From NCBI GenBank assembly GCA_021159125.1, contig JAGGSL010000156.1, positions 1-17,854 of the forward strand: 17,854 nucleotides of DNA. Direction: 5' to 3'. Made by a program: the position numbers and the translations under genes. The stretch's first letter is position 1; each line of letters opens with the position of its first letter. Positions 1 to 6,143 of this stretch are shown here, piece by piece. The stretch is from Thermoplasmata archaeon (GTDB lineage: Archaea; Thermoplasmatota; E2; UBA202; DSCA01). Below the pieces are notes generated by a model. That model was given only the letters and a program-made list of their open reading frames with translations. It did not search any database and had not been told where the DNA came from.

Positions 1-150
1 GTAACCGAGAAGGATGTAGCAACGGGAGATGATTACATAGAAGCAGGAGATGTGATAAACATTTATTCAAGCGATGCAAATCCAGGGGATACACTCCAGA
101 TAATTAGCAGTGAATCCGGTTCTGTAATCTGCAGCACAGTAATTAGATAA
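1..150 (+). CDS. C-terminal end of a type IV pilin/archaellin-like secreted protein (partial)
   Basis: The window opens inside an ORF whose last 49 codons end at TAA 148-150. The visible residues read as the end of a beta-rich domain: a stretch around YIEAGDVINIY, then NPGDTLQII, then SGSVICSTVIR. This 'aGD.i.i....pGdtl.v.....g.vi' pattern is familiar from the C-terminal halves of archaeal pilin and archaellin-like proteins that carry the type IV prepilin N-terminal domain. The diagnostic N-terminus lies outside the window, so the family call is inferred from the tail only. A pyrimidine/T-rich stretch follows the stop and probably ends transcription. It could be another secreted beta-sandwich protein. 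Confidence 0.5.
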   Translation, partial: VTEKDVATGDDYIEAGDVINIYSSDANPGDTLQIISSESGSVICSTVIR

Positions 151-175
151 ACATAGTAACAAATTCCACAAACAA

Positions 176-203
176 CCCCTCTTTCTCTCTTTTGTTTTTA
201 TTT
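176..203 (+). terminator. T-rich transcription terminator after the pilin-like gene
   Basis: A pyrimidine-rich run with several T tracts starts about 25 nt after the stop of the first gene. Archaeal termination typically uses such oligo-T stretches without needing a hairpin, and no hairpin is evident here. Confidence 0.45.
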
Positions 204-250
204 GATTTGTGCTGAGTGGCCTATGTCCTTTCCCATGGATTTTTTGACGT

Positions 251-263
251 AAAAATATTTATA
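251..263 (+). promoter_or_regulatory. TATA box of vapB (first TA locus)
   Basis: An A/T-only stretch (aaaaatatttata) is centred about 27 nt before the ATG at 286. This is the usual distance from archaeal TATA box to transcription start, so the mRNA is probably leaderless. Its right edge runs into the inverted repeat at 260-279. Confidence 0.6.
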
Positions 264-279
264 TGTGCCTTCACATATA
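260..279. promoter_or_regulatory. Inverted-repeat operator of the first vapB locus
   Basis: The perfect inverted repeat TATATGTG-CCTT-CACATATA has 8-bp arms and a 4-nt spacer. It sits between the TATA box and the vapB start. Ribbon-helix-helix antitoxins commonly repress their own operon by binding such repeats, so this is the likely autoregulatory site. The function is inferred from position and symmetry. Confidence 0.6.
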
Positions 280-285
280 TATTTG

Positions 286-510
286 ATGGCAAATATAACA
301 CTGTCAATTCCAGATGATTTAAAAAAGAAGATGGAAAAACATTCAGAAATAAAATGGAGTCAGGTAGCAAGAAATGCAATAGAAAAGAGAATAAATGATC
401 TTGAACTTCTGGAAAAACTAACTTCAAAAAGTAAACTCACTGAAGAAGATGTGGAGAAAATAAGCAAAATTATAAACAAGGAAGTTGCAAGAAAGGTGTT
501 AGGTGGATGA
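286..510 (+). CDS. vapB: VapB-type ribbon-helix-helix antitoxin (toxin partner truncated)
   Basis: A 74-residue protein beginning MANITLSIPDDLKKKM. The N-terminal beta strand (NITLSIPDDL) followed by two helices is the ribbon-helix-helix DNA-binding fold of CopG/VapB antitoxins. The lysine- and glutamate-rich C-terminal half would be the toxin-wrapping tail. The ATG at 286 is preferred to an in-frame GTG at 265 because it matches the family start and lies about 26 nt after a TATA box. The stop TGA (508-510) overlaps an ATG at 507 in the ATGA manner typical of vapB-vapC pairs, but the following toxin frame degenerates after a few codons. It is therefore an orphan antitoxin that may still repress its own promoter or cross-talk with another toxin. 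The DNA-binding fold is clear; current activity is unknown. Confidence 0.8.
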   Translation: MANITLSIPDDLKKKMEKHSEIKWSQVARNAIEKRINDLELLEKLTSKSKLTEEDVEKISKIINKEVARKVLGG

Positions 511-644
511 ATATAATTGTTGATGCTGGAAAAGGCATGATCATAAGAGCTCTCTTAGCTCATCCATACCGATTTCTGCATCTCTCATTATGCTTTTCAA
601 AACCTTCGGATGCAGAATTTTTCCAGAGTGATAGGGAATTGTAA
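507..644 (+). pseudogene. Remnant of a VapC (PIN) toxin gene, cut off after its first strand
   Basis: The frame starts at ATG 507, overlapping the vapB stop, and begins MNIIVDAGKG. 'MNIIVDA' is the classic first beta strand and first catalytic aspartate (D6) of a PIN-domain VapC. After about residue 7, and certainly by residue 17, similarity ends. The remaining codons up to TAA 642-644 are the complement of the convergent hicA gene and hold none of the later PIN acidic motifs. An intact VapC is about 130 residues; this frame has 45. The most economical reading is that a deletion or recombination replaced the rest of vapC with the hicBA module, with a breakpoint near 525-560. It is too short to be a functional nuclease. 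Confidence 0.6.
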
Positions 645-768
645 CTCTCTTTCCTTCATTATTTCTGTAAATTTTATGGCTGCCACTTTGCCTTACCAAA
701 ACAAATCCTTTCCTTTCTAGAACCCCTATCATATCCCCTGCTTTTATTCTCGGAAGTTTTTCCCCCAT
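541..768 (-). CDS. hicA: HicA-family mRNA interferase toxin
   Basis: A 75-residue protein with the HicA double-stranded-RNA-binding-like fold. It has GDMIGVLERKGFVLVRQSGSH, with the catalytic-type histidine (H31) in the GSHKIY motif, then RVTIPYHSGKILHPKVLKSIMRDA at residues 41-64, which is the standard HicA second half. HicA toxins cleave mRNA when freed from HicB. It starts 4 nt after the hicB stop, so the order is hicB then hicA, as in many archaeal and some bacterial pairs. Length and key residues are normal and nothing suggests inactivation. Its 3' end runs into the vapC remnant on the other strand. Confidence 0.9.
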   Translation of the reverse strand: MGEKLPRIKAGDMIGVLERKGFVLVRQSGSHKIYRNNEGKRVTIPYHSGKILHPKVLKSIMRDAEIGMDELRELL

Positions 769-772
769 TTTA

Positions 773-997
773 TCATGCTTCCATTTCGATGGTTGAGAGG
801 CTTGTCATCTCTGATGTTGGTATCTCTTCATTGTTTGCAACCCTATCTTCGATGTGCAATTTGATTGCATCTTTTATGCCTTCGATAACTTCCTCATAAT
901 TATCTCCTTGGGTGTAACATCCCTGTAACTCGGGACAAAATGCAAAATAACCATTATCATCTTTTTCGACTACTATAGATAGTCTGTATCTTGCCAT
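773..997 (-). CDS. hicB: HicB-family antitoxin
   Basis: A 74-residue protein. The N-terminal half (YRLSIVVEKDDNGYFAFCPE, then LQGCYTQGDNYEEVIEGIKDAI) is the degraded-RNase-H fold of HicB antitoxins. There is no clear added DNA-binding domain at the short C-terminus, unlike HicB proteins that carry HTH or RHH tails, so autoregulation may need another factor. The ATG at 997 lies about 26 nt downstream of a TATATATAAT element on the minus strand, suggesting a leaderless transcript. It is followed after 4 nt by hicA, which it should neutralise. Confidence 0.88.
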   Translation of the reverse strand: MARYRLSIVVEKDDNGYFAFCPELQGCYTQGDNYEEVIEGIKDAIKLHIEDRVANNEEIPTSEMTSLSTIEMEA

Positions 998-1005
998 GCT
1001 TACAT

Positions 1006-1030
1006 AACATTTTTTCGTATATATAATGTT
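1006..1030 (-). promoter_or_regulatory. hicBA promoter with TATA box and flanking inverted repeat
   Basis: Minus-strand TATA element at 1018-1027 (ATTATATATA), centred about 26 nt before the hicB ATG. It is bracketed by AACATT (1006-1011) and AATGTT (1025-1030), a 6-bp inverted repeat with a 13-nt spacer that could be an operator. The TATA box is well supported; the operator is tentative. Confidence 0.5.
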
Positions 1031-1084
1031 TCTGTTTAACTCTTTGTCCTTGCCTTCAAAATCTGACCTATTCTTCTTGAATCT

Positions 1085-1480
1085 TTAGGCCACCTTTGAT
1101 TTATCTCCCCCGATAAGTATTACGCCCTCTTTTCCTTCAAAATCAGAATCACCAGTCAACAGCACTGCATTTTCTTTTTTTGCTGTTGCATATATGAGGG
1201 CATCGCCTAATCCCATTTTTTCATTATGTTTTATTTTTGCAGCAATGACAGCAATTTCTGTATCTACTGGAATTAAAAAGCATCTCTCTTCCATTACATT
1301 CTTTTTTTCTTCTGCTATCCTTTCATCATAAAATCTCAATATCCATCTATAAACTTCGGCAATATTTATTGTTGATATTATCGCCTTTTCATTTCCTTCA
1401 ATGTACTTTTTTGCATATTTTCCATACTCACTTCCTTTAAAGTATTCCACCCAAACCCAGGAATCAATCAAAACGGTCAA
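1085..1480 (-). CDS. vapC: VapC-type PIN-domain ribonuclease toxin
   Basis: A 131-residue single-domain PIN nuclease. Expected acidic residues are visible: D6 in VLIDSWVWVEYF, E42 in INIAEVY, D93 in GLGDALIYATA and D111/D113 in LLTGDSDF. These form the metal site that cuts RNA (many VapC toxins cleave tRNA or rRNA; the target here is unknown). 'IDSWVW.EYF' with a tryptophan after the first aspartate is a known variant of the N-terminal motif. The start at 1480 overlaps the vapB reading frame by 17 nt, so the two are translationally linked. The gene appears intact. Confidence 0.88.
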   Translation of the reverse strand: MTVLIDSWVWVEYFKGSEYGKYAKKYIEGNEKAIISTINIAEVYRWILRFYDERIAEEKKNVMEERCFLIPVDTEIAVIAAKIKHNEKMGLGDALIYATAKKENAVLLTGDSDFEGKEGVILIGGDKSKVA

Positions 1481-1658
1481 TTTCTTCCCTCTGAAATTCC
1501 TCTAACTCAGGTAAACTTCCAAAATGGGATTTTTTTAGCGCCTTCTCCCCCCTTATGAGTTGTCTTAATACCTCCTCATATGATTTGCTTTTCTTTTCTT
1601 TTTTTAACTCCTCTAATTCACGAAGGAGTTCTTTACTCACTTTTATGGTGGTTGCCAT
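1464..1658 (-). CDS. vapB: VapB-type antitoxin of the intact vapBC pair
   Basis: A 64-residue protein starting MATTIKVSKELLRELEELK, a swapped-hairpin or ribbon-helix N-terminus as in archaeal VapB antitoxins (DUF217/VapB type), followed by SYEEVLRQLIRGEK and an acidic tail (LPELEEFQREEIDRFD) suited to binding the basic toxin. A longer frame reaches a TTG at 1781, but the ATG at 1658 matches the family start and sits about 26 nt from a TATA element, so it is chosen. vapC follows with a 17-nt overlap. It shows no close similarity to the antitoxin at 286-510, so this is a different TA family rather than a duplication. Confidence 0.85.
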   Translation of the reverse strand: MATTIKVSKELLRELEELKKEKKSKSYEEVLRQLIRGEKALKKSHFGSLPELEEFQREEIDRFD

Positions 1659-1661
1659 AAA

Positions 1662-1690
1662 GGTATATTGTATACCAGTATATAATATAT
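1662..1690 (-). promoter_or_regulatory. Promoter and overlapping inverted-repeat operator of vapBC
   Basis: GGTATA-TTG-TATACC (1662-1676) is a perfect 6-bp inverted repeat. It overlaps a second one, TATAC-CA-GTATA (1671-1682), giving three alternating half-sites right upstream of the vapB ATG. The A/T-only segment 1679-1690 acts as the TATA box, centred about 26 nt before the start. Binding by VapB or VapBC here would block transcription. The symmetry is seen directly; the regulatory role is inferred. Confidence 0.6.
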
Positions 1691-1748
1691 TTGCCCCCAA
1701 CCAAAATCTCTCAACATTGACCGAAATACGGCAGTCTTTCAATACCAA

Positions 1749-1756
1749 ATATTTAA
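1749..1756 (+). promoter_or_regulatory. TATA box of the lsm-rpl37e-purF operon
   Basis: ATATTTAA preceded by an A-rich BRE-like segment, centred about 28 nt before the lsm ATG, so the operon mRNA is probably leaderless. It is divergent from the vapBC promoter, with about 60 nt between the two TATA elements. Confidence 0.6.
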
Positions 1757-1780
1757 GTATATGACCTCCATACACTAACA

Positions 1781-1996
1781 ATGAAACCCCTCGAAATGAT
1801 ACACAGTAGCATTGGGAAGAGAGTCATAGTCGAGCTAAGGGGAAGCAGGGAATACAGGGGCATACTTGAAGGATATGATCACCCTCACCTCAATCTCATA
1901 TTGAAGAATGCTGAAGAATTCTTGGAGGGCGAGAAAAAGAGAGAGCTGGAAAAAGTGATAGTGAGGGGCGACAACATAATATATATTTCACCGTGA
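1781..1996 (+). CDS. lsm: Archaeal Sm-like protein (LSm/SmAP)
   Basis: A 71-residue Sm-fold protein. The Sm1 motif spans about residues 12-43 (GKRVIVELRGSREYRGILEGYD with LNLILKNA) and the Sm2 motif is KVIVRGDNIIYIS near the C-terminus, with the characteristic RG-N signature. Archaeal SmAPs form seven-membered rings that bind U-rich RNA and act in RNA processing or stability. It is the first gene of an operon, with rpl37e starting 4 nt after its stop. This Sm-eL37 pairing is widely conserved in archaea and supports the identification. The ATG lies at the expected transcription start, so there is no room for a Shine-Dalgarno site. Confidence 0.95.
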   Translation: MKPLEMIHSSIGKRVIVELRGSREYRGILEGYDHPHLNLILKNAEEFLEGEKKRELEKVIVRGDNIIYISP

Positions 1997-2000
1997 TAAA

Positions 2001-2156
2001 ATGACAAAAGGAACACCATCTAAATCCGGAGGCGGAAAGACCCATATCATTTGCAGAAGGTGCGGCAAAAGGGCATTCAACGTCAGAACAAAGGTATGTG
2101 CCTCCTGCGGGTTCGGGAAATCAAAAAGAATGAAGAGTTATAACTGGGCAAAATGA
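2001..2156 (+). CDS. rpl37e: Large ribosomal subunit protein eL37 (L37e)
   Basis: A 51-residue protein starting MTKGTPSKSGGGKTH. It has four cysteines in two CxxC pairs (CRRC at 18-21, CASC at 33-36) that form the zinc-binding rubredoxin-like knuckle of L37e, followed by the basic tail FGKSKRMKSYNWAK. Length and sequence are normal for archaeal eL37. It lies 4 nt after lsm, and its stop TGA overlaps the purF ATG (ATGA), so the three genes are one transcription and translation unit. Confidence 0.96.
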   Translation: MTKGTPSKSGGGKTHIICRRCGKRAFNVRTKVCASCGFGKSKRMKSYNWAK

Positions 2157-3550
2157 GGGAGAAGTGCGGCGTTGTAGCAGCTGCAGCAAAAGCGGATGTT
2201 TCTCCATATATATATTTTTCTCTTAACGCCCTGCAGCACAGGGGGCAGGAGGCGGCGGGGATAAGCGTTTATGATGATGAAGAAGAAAAAATAAAGTGTT
2301 ATAAAGGGCTTGGGCTCGTAAACGAGGCTTTTAGAGAAATAGACATGAACAGCATAAAAGGAAGGAGGGGGATCGGGCATACCTACTATTCGGTTAAGAT
2401 ATCCTCTCCGTATAACGCCCAGCCCACTCTTGTGCATACATCTGCAGGCGACATAGCGCTTGCCCACAACGGCATAATAACAAACTCCGGTGAGCTGAAA
2501 GAAAGGCTGATGAAGGAAGGGCATAACTTTTCAATGGGAAGCGAGGAGGAATCGATGGCTTTTTTGCTGTCGGATTATCTTAAAACAAAGAGTTTTGAGA
2601 AGGCAGTAAAAAGTTTGATGAAGGACATTGAAGGTTCCTATGCCCTTACAATAATGTTCAACAACAGGGTTTTTGGTTTGAGAGACCCTTTTGGCATAAA
2701 GCCGCTTTGCATGGGAAAAATGGATGGCGGCTATGTGATAGCATCTGAAACTGTGGCGCTTGACGTTCTGGGGGCAGAACTCGTAAGAGATGTTCGGCCA
2801 GGGGAACTGGTGGAACTTACGGAGGATGGCTATACCTCTTATCAGCTTGTTGAGGAAAAGAATAAAGCGCATTGCTTTTTTGAATACATATACTTTGCCA
2901 GGGCAGATTCCGTAATAGACGGAAAAGATGTGTACATGACAAGGAAGAAGATAGGGGAGCAGCTTGCAGTAGAGCATCCAGCAGATGCAGATATGGTGGT
3001 TCCTGTTCCGGATTCGGGGAGGGCACATGCATACGGATATTCGAACAGGTCAGGCATACCGATAGCAGAGGGGCTTATGAAGAACAGATACATAGGCAGG
3101 ACTTTCATAATGCCCACCCAGGATTTGAGGCAGAAATACATTCTGTTAAAAACAAATCCGATAAGGAGCATTGTTAGGGGAAAGAAAATTGTGCTTGTTG
3201 ATGATTCAATTGTGAGGGGCACGACAATGAGGCAGATGGTTGATTTGCTTCGCTCCAGAGGGGCGAAAGAAGTCCATGTTCGCATCGGCTCCCCGCCAAT
3301 AGTCGCTCCATGCTATTTCGGGATAGATATGACGACGAGGGAGCAACTTATAGCATATGGAAGGGATGTGGAGGAGATAAGAAAAAAGATACATGCTGAT
3401 TCTCTCGGTTACATATCAATAGAGGGTATGGTAAAGTCAATCGGAATAGATCGCAATGATTTATGCCTTGGGTGTGTCACGGGCGAATATCCAATAAAGG
3501 TAAGGGGAGAAAAGCAGCGTTTTCAGGAAAAACTCGAGAAGTGGGAGTGA
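2153..3550 (+). CDS. purF: Amidophosphoribosyltransferase PurF
   Basis: A 465-residue enzyme for the first step of purine synthesis: PRPP + glutamine to 5-phosphoribosylamine. The N-terminal Ntn glutaminase domain starts after a four-residue propeptide, MREK, so C5 would become the N-terminal nucleophile after processing. Glutamine-site motifs include QHRGQEAAGI (28-37) and LAHNGIITN (103-111). The C-terminal phosphoribosyltransferase domain has the PRPP loop VLVDDSIVRGTT (347-358). C241, C387, C438 and C441 match the four ligands of the Bacillus-type [4Fe-4S] cluster, so this is the iron-sulfur, propeptide-bearing class. The start overlaps the rpl37e stop as ATGA. A lsm-rpl37e-purF neighbourhood is also known in methanogens. 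No purine genes follow; the downstream gene is convergent. Confidence 0.96.
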   Translation: MREKCGVVAAAAKADVSPYIYFSLNALQHRGQEAAGISVYDDEEEKIKCYKGLGLVNEAFREIDMNSIKGRRGIGHTYYSVKISSPYNAQPTLVHTSAGDIALAHNGIITNSGELKERLMKEGHNFSMGSEEESMAFLLSDYLKTKSFEKAVKSLMKDIEGSYALTIMFNNRVFGLRDPFGIKPLCMGKMDGGYVIASETVALDVLGAELVRDVRPGELVELTEDGYTSYQLVEEKNKAHCFFEYIYFARADSVIDGKDVYMTRKKIGEQLAVEHPADADMVVPVPDSGRAHAYGYSNRSGIPIAEGLMKNRYIGRTFIMPTQDLRQKYILLKTNPIRSIVRGKKIVLVDDSIVRGTTMRQMVDLLRSRGAKEVHVRIGSPPIVAPCYFGIDMTTREQLIAYGRDVEEIRKKIHADSLGYISIEGMVKSIGIDRNDLCLGCVTGEYPIKVRGEKQRFQEKLEKWE

Positions 3551-3564
3551 ACGGAATATGCTGG

Positions 3565-3600
3565 CATATTGTAACATATTGTAACGGCCATAATTGTAAC
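3565..3600. repeat. Short tandem repeat CATATTGTAA in the purF/RND convergent gap
   Basis: Two perfect head-to-tail copies of CATATTGTAA (3565-3584) are followed by a diverged copy, CATAATTGTAAC (3589-3600). They lie just after the purF stop in the 156-nt gap between convergent genes. The rest of the gap (3601-3706) shows no gene or strong hairpin. Function unknown; chance slippage or a 3'-UTR element are both possible. Confidence 0.5.
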
Positions 3601-3706
3601 ATGTTGGGCGGCAGGCTCCTTACAAATGCCGGAAATCTAAAAATGTGTTGTGAAGCAAATGGCTACGGAGGATTTGATCATGCCTTTTTTATCCGTATTT
3701 CCTGTC

Positions 3707-5917
3707 TTATCGTCCCCAGCTTTCGAGCCATTTTCCATTTCTAATCGAATACAGAGCAGCGAGCCCGAGCAGTGATGCAACGCATGCAAATACAAGCATG
3801 ATGAGAACAAGGACGATAAACTGGGTTATCATCTCATATTCCATAAGCACAATGGGAATGCCGCCTGCTATAAGGGCCACAGTCGCTTCTATTAGGGAAG
3901 GGCTTTTCGTGGTTATTGCTGTTTTTACCGCCTCGAGCGCGGTCTTTTGCTTGTCTTTTAGCTCGTCTCTCACTCTTTCGGTTATATGAACCGAAAAATC
4001 TATCCCTGCGCCTATCGCAATTGAAGAAACCATTACGGTCGCAACATTCAGGGGTATGTGCGCCAGGACAAGTGCTCCGGGTTCCCACACCAGTATGAGC
4101 AAAATCGGCAGGAATGTTATTGCAGCATATTTGAAAGAGCGGAATACAAGAACAAGGCATGCAAACACAAGCAAAAGCGAAATGAACGTGAAACGGAACT
4201 GCTGCTCCATGAGCATTCCATTGACAGAGACGGTTATCGAGCCAAGGCCCACAAGCTGTGTGATGTTTTCATTGGCAACCCCCGGCTTGTTTCTGTACTG
4301 GTCAAGGATCTGTTCTACTCCGTCTATTGCCTTTCCCGTATCTTTTGTTGACATGACGGGCATGTCCACATATACAAGAGTTTTGCTGTAATCATCGTTG
4401 AGCATCATTTTTTTGTATTTTTCAGGCAACCTTTTTTCCACCAGAGTTTTCACATCCTCTTTTGTGGCGGGTATTGTCCCGAAATTAAGTCTTTTGATGG
4501 CATCAACCACAGAATATGCGGAGGCATTTTCCACTCCGACATTTATCGCCTCTTCCATTGCTTCCATCTGCCTTAGAAGCGAGGGCTCAAGAATGCCATC
4601 TTTGGCAGTGCTTATTTCAAAAACCTCTGTCTGCCCCCCTCCGAATTTCTGGGAATAATCTGTCATTGCAACACTGCTGTCCATCTTTCTCGGCATCATT
4701 TCCCATATGGATGTCTTTGTGGAGACGCTTGGAAGGGCGGCGGCAGAAAGCATGGTCAAAACGATGAAAAGAAGCAGAATATGTTTTTTGTACCTTGTAA
4801 GTTTGGAAAAGGAGCGCCATCCCTCCACGCTTCTCCCCCTGTACTTTGCAATTATGAGCATCGGAGGAACCATCACCATCGTGGCAATGAAAGAGTAAAG
4901 AACTCCTACCAGGAAAGCAAGCCCCATGTTCTTTATCGGAGGCATTGTTGATGAGAGGAGAGATGCAAATCCCACTATTGTTGTGATGGCAGAAAGCAGG
5001 ACTGCTTTTCCTGTCGTGGGGATTATTCTTTTTACTGCTTCCTGCGGCGGATGTTTCTCCACTTCCTCCGCAAAATGGTTTATCATGTGGAGCGAGTAAG
5101 CTATCCCAAGGGCTGCCAGCAGAGGAATAACTGCTATGACAGTTGGGGCAAATTCCATATCCGGCATCATCCCCATTGTTCCAAAGGTGAGCCCTATTGC
5201 ATAAATTATGGGGGTGAGGGCAATTATCACCGCCTTCATTCTCTTGTGGAATGCCAGAATGGTGAGAACGAGAAGGAGAGCTGAGAGAAGCATGACACTG
5301 TAGATGCGCCCCATTATCCAGTCCACCGTTTCCTTATACATTGTTATGGTTCCTGTCGCTGTCATCTTTGTCTCTACTGTTGTTTCCAGGAGGGGATATA
5401 TCTTGTTTCCCAGAAGGTCGTTGGCATCAACATCTTTTTTCGTGGTAACAATTATGATTGCATTTTTATTGTCAGGGGTGACAAACTTGGACTTCATTTC
5501 ATCCGGAATGAGCTTCAAAAGCAAATCCACATCGCACTGGCTGTCGGGTATTTTATCTCCTCCTATGACAGGGAAAATTTTATTTGTGTCTCTGAGAAAA
5601 GACGCTATGCTTGCAGTATATATAACATCATCACCGTCCCCTTCCTCCGGATTTAATGCTTCCTCCATTGCATTTATCTCTTTAAGCGTGGAGACATTTG
5701 TGATGTTATCAGCACTTATGTAGATGAGAATGGAGTCCACAGGCCATTCTGCCCTTATATTGTTCAGTGTTTCGACTGTCGACTCGCCCGAAGGCATGTA
5801 GAGTTCTATATCGGATGAAATTATAACATTCAACGCCTGGGAGGATATCAGAACTGTTATTATGGTAAAAATAATTATAGTTAGCTTTGGTTTTTTGAGT
5901 AATATATCGTACTGCAT
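3707..5917 (-). CDS. RND-superfamily exporter (HAE3/MMPL-type, SSD-like)
   Basis: A 736-residue integral membrane protein with the duplicated RND layout. Membrane helix 1 is at about residues 12-30, a large outer loop runs to about 200, helices 2-6 cover about 205-360, helix 7 is near 378-398, a second outer loop runs to about 570, and helices 8-12 reach 722. The second half has the family motif GAGIDFSVHITERVRDE (about 636-652) with an aspartate in the membrane. The matching first-half motif reads GIAYSLHMINHFAEE, with alanine in that place. Such proteins export lipids or hydrophobic compounds by proton exchange; the substrate here is unknown. ATG 5917 is chosen over GTG 5923 because AGGGGTG precedes it and a TATA box lies upstream. 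It is a single-gene unit, convergent with purF. Confidence 0.85.
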   Translation of the reverse strand: MQYDILLKKPKLTIIIFTIITVLISSQALNVIISSDIELYMPSGESTVETLNNIRAEWPVDSILIYISADNITNVSTLKEINAMEEALNPEEGDGDDVIYTASIASFLRDTNKIFPVIGGDKIPDSQCDVDLLLKLIPDEMKSKFVTPDNKNAIIIVTTKKDVDANDLLGNKIYPLLETTVETKMTATGTITMYKETVDWIMGRIYSVMLLSALLLVLTILAFHKRMKAVIIALTPIIYAIGLTFGTMGMMPDMEFAPTVIAVIPLLAALGIAYSLHMINHFAEEVEKHPPQEAVKRIIPTTGKAVLLSAITTIVGFASLLSSTMPPIKNMGLAFLVGVLYSFIATMVMVPPMLIIAKYRGRSVEGWRSFSKLTRYKKHILLLFIVLTMLSAAALPSVSTKTSIWEMMPRKMDSSVAMTDYSQKFGGGQTEVFEISTAKDGILEPSLLRQMEAMEEAINVGVENASAYSVVDAIKRLNFGTIPATKEDVKTLVEKRLPEKYKKMMLNDDYSKTLVYVDMPVMSTKDTGKAIDGVEQILDQYRNKPGVANENITQLVGLGSITVSVNGMLMEQQFRFTFISLLLVFACLVLVFRSFKYAAITFLPILLILVWEPGALVLAHIPLNVATVMVSSIAIGAGIDFSVHITERVRDELKDKQKTALEAVKTAITTKSPSLIEATVALIAGGIPIVLMEYEMITQFIVLVLIMLVFACVASLLGLAALYSIRNGKWLESWGR

Positions 5918-5920
5918 GAA

Positions 5921-5927
5921 CACCCCT
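5921..5927 (-). promoter_or_regulatory. Shine-Dalgarno site deciding the RND exporter start
   Basis: AGGGGTG on the minus strand lies 3 nt before ATG 5917 and overlaps the alternative GTG at 5923, favouring the ATG. This gene has a real 5' leader, unlike most others here. Confidence 0.5.
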
Positions 5928-5954
5928 ATATAACTTTTATCTCTAATTATGCTG

Positions 5955-5964
5955 GTATATTTAA
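5955..5964 (-). promoter_or_regulatory. TATA box of the RND exporter gene
   Basis: TTTAAATATA on the minus strand, centred about 43 nt before ATG 5917. It predicts a start near 5934 and a leader of about 17 nt. Confidence 0.5.
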
Positions 5965-5998
5965 ACCTACCTGATTATCTCCTATCTTATCCTTTTAT

Positions 5999-6025
5999 GG
6001 GCATTTATTGGCTTTATCAATGCCC
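5999..6025. repeat. Inverted repeat in the gap between the RND and PKD genes
   Basis: GGGCATT (5999-6005) and AATGCCC (6019-6025) form a perfect 7-bp stem with a 13-nt loop. It lies downstream of the PKD gene on the minus strand, in a gap (about 5965-6143) where I see no convincing gene. It could be a 3'-end structure or a small-RNA hairpin. No T run follows it directly. Confidence 0.3.
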
Positions 6026-6143
6026 CTGCCACTTGCTTATCCATATCGCCCCGTGTATGCTGTTAGTGATGATGCATTCCTGAGCCTAATCCCGCTTATC
6101 CTCTCCTGTACTAATTCTGCATATTGCAGCTGTTTGTACCATT

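Noticed and set aside
2531..3285. Minus-strand frames up to 165 codons opposite purF
   Set aside because: Antisense shadows of a complete PurF with all catalytic and cluster residues.
3463..3744. 93-codon plus-strand frame running from the end of purF into the gap
   Set aside because: It starts inside purF in another frame, is rich in Cys/His/Gly without a recognisable pattern, and ends inside the RND gene on the other strand. It is a shadow frame.
4056..5723. Several plus-strand frames of 70-140 codons opposite the RND exporter
   Set aside because: All lie antisense to a convincing membrane protein and lack promoters or family features; they follow from its codon use.
6066..6083. C-box-like GTGATGA and D-box-like CTGA between the PKD and RND genes
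   Set aside because: Only 7 nt separate the boxes, too few for an antisense guide, and no second C'/D' pair was found, so a C/D sRNA is not supported.
6026..6143. Minus-strand stop-free stretch of about 33 codons after the PKD gene
   Set aside because: It has no start codon, a stop-free run of this length is common by chance, and I recognise no family.
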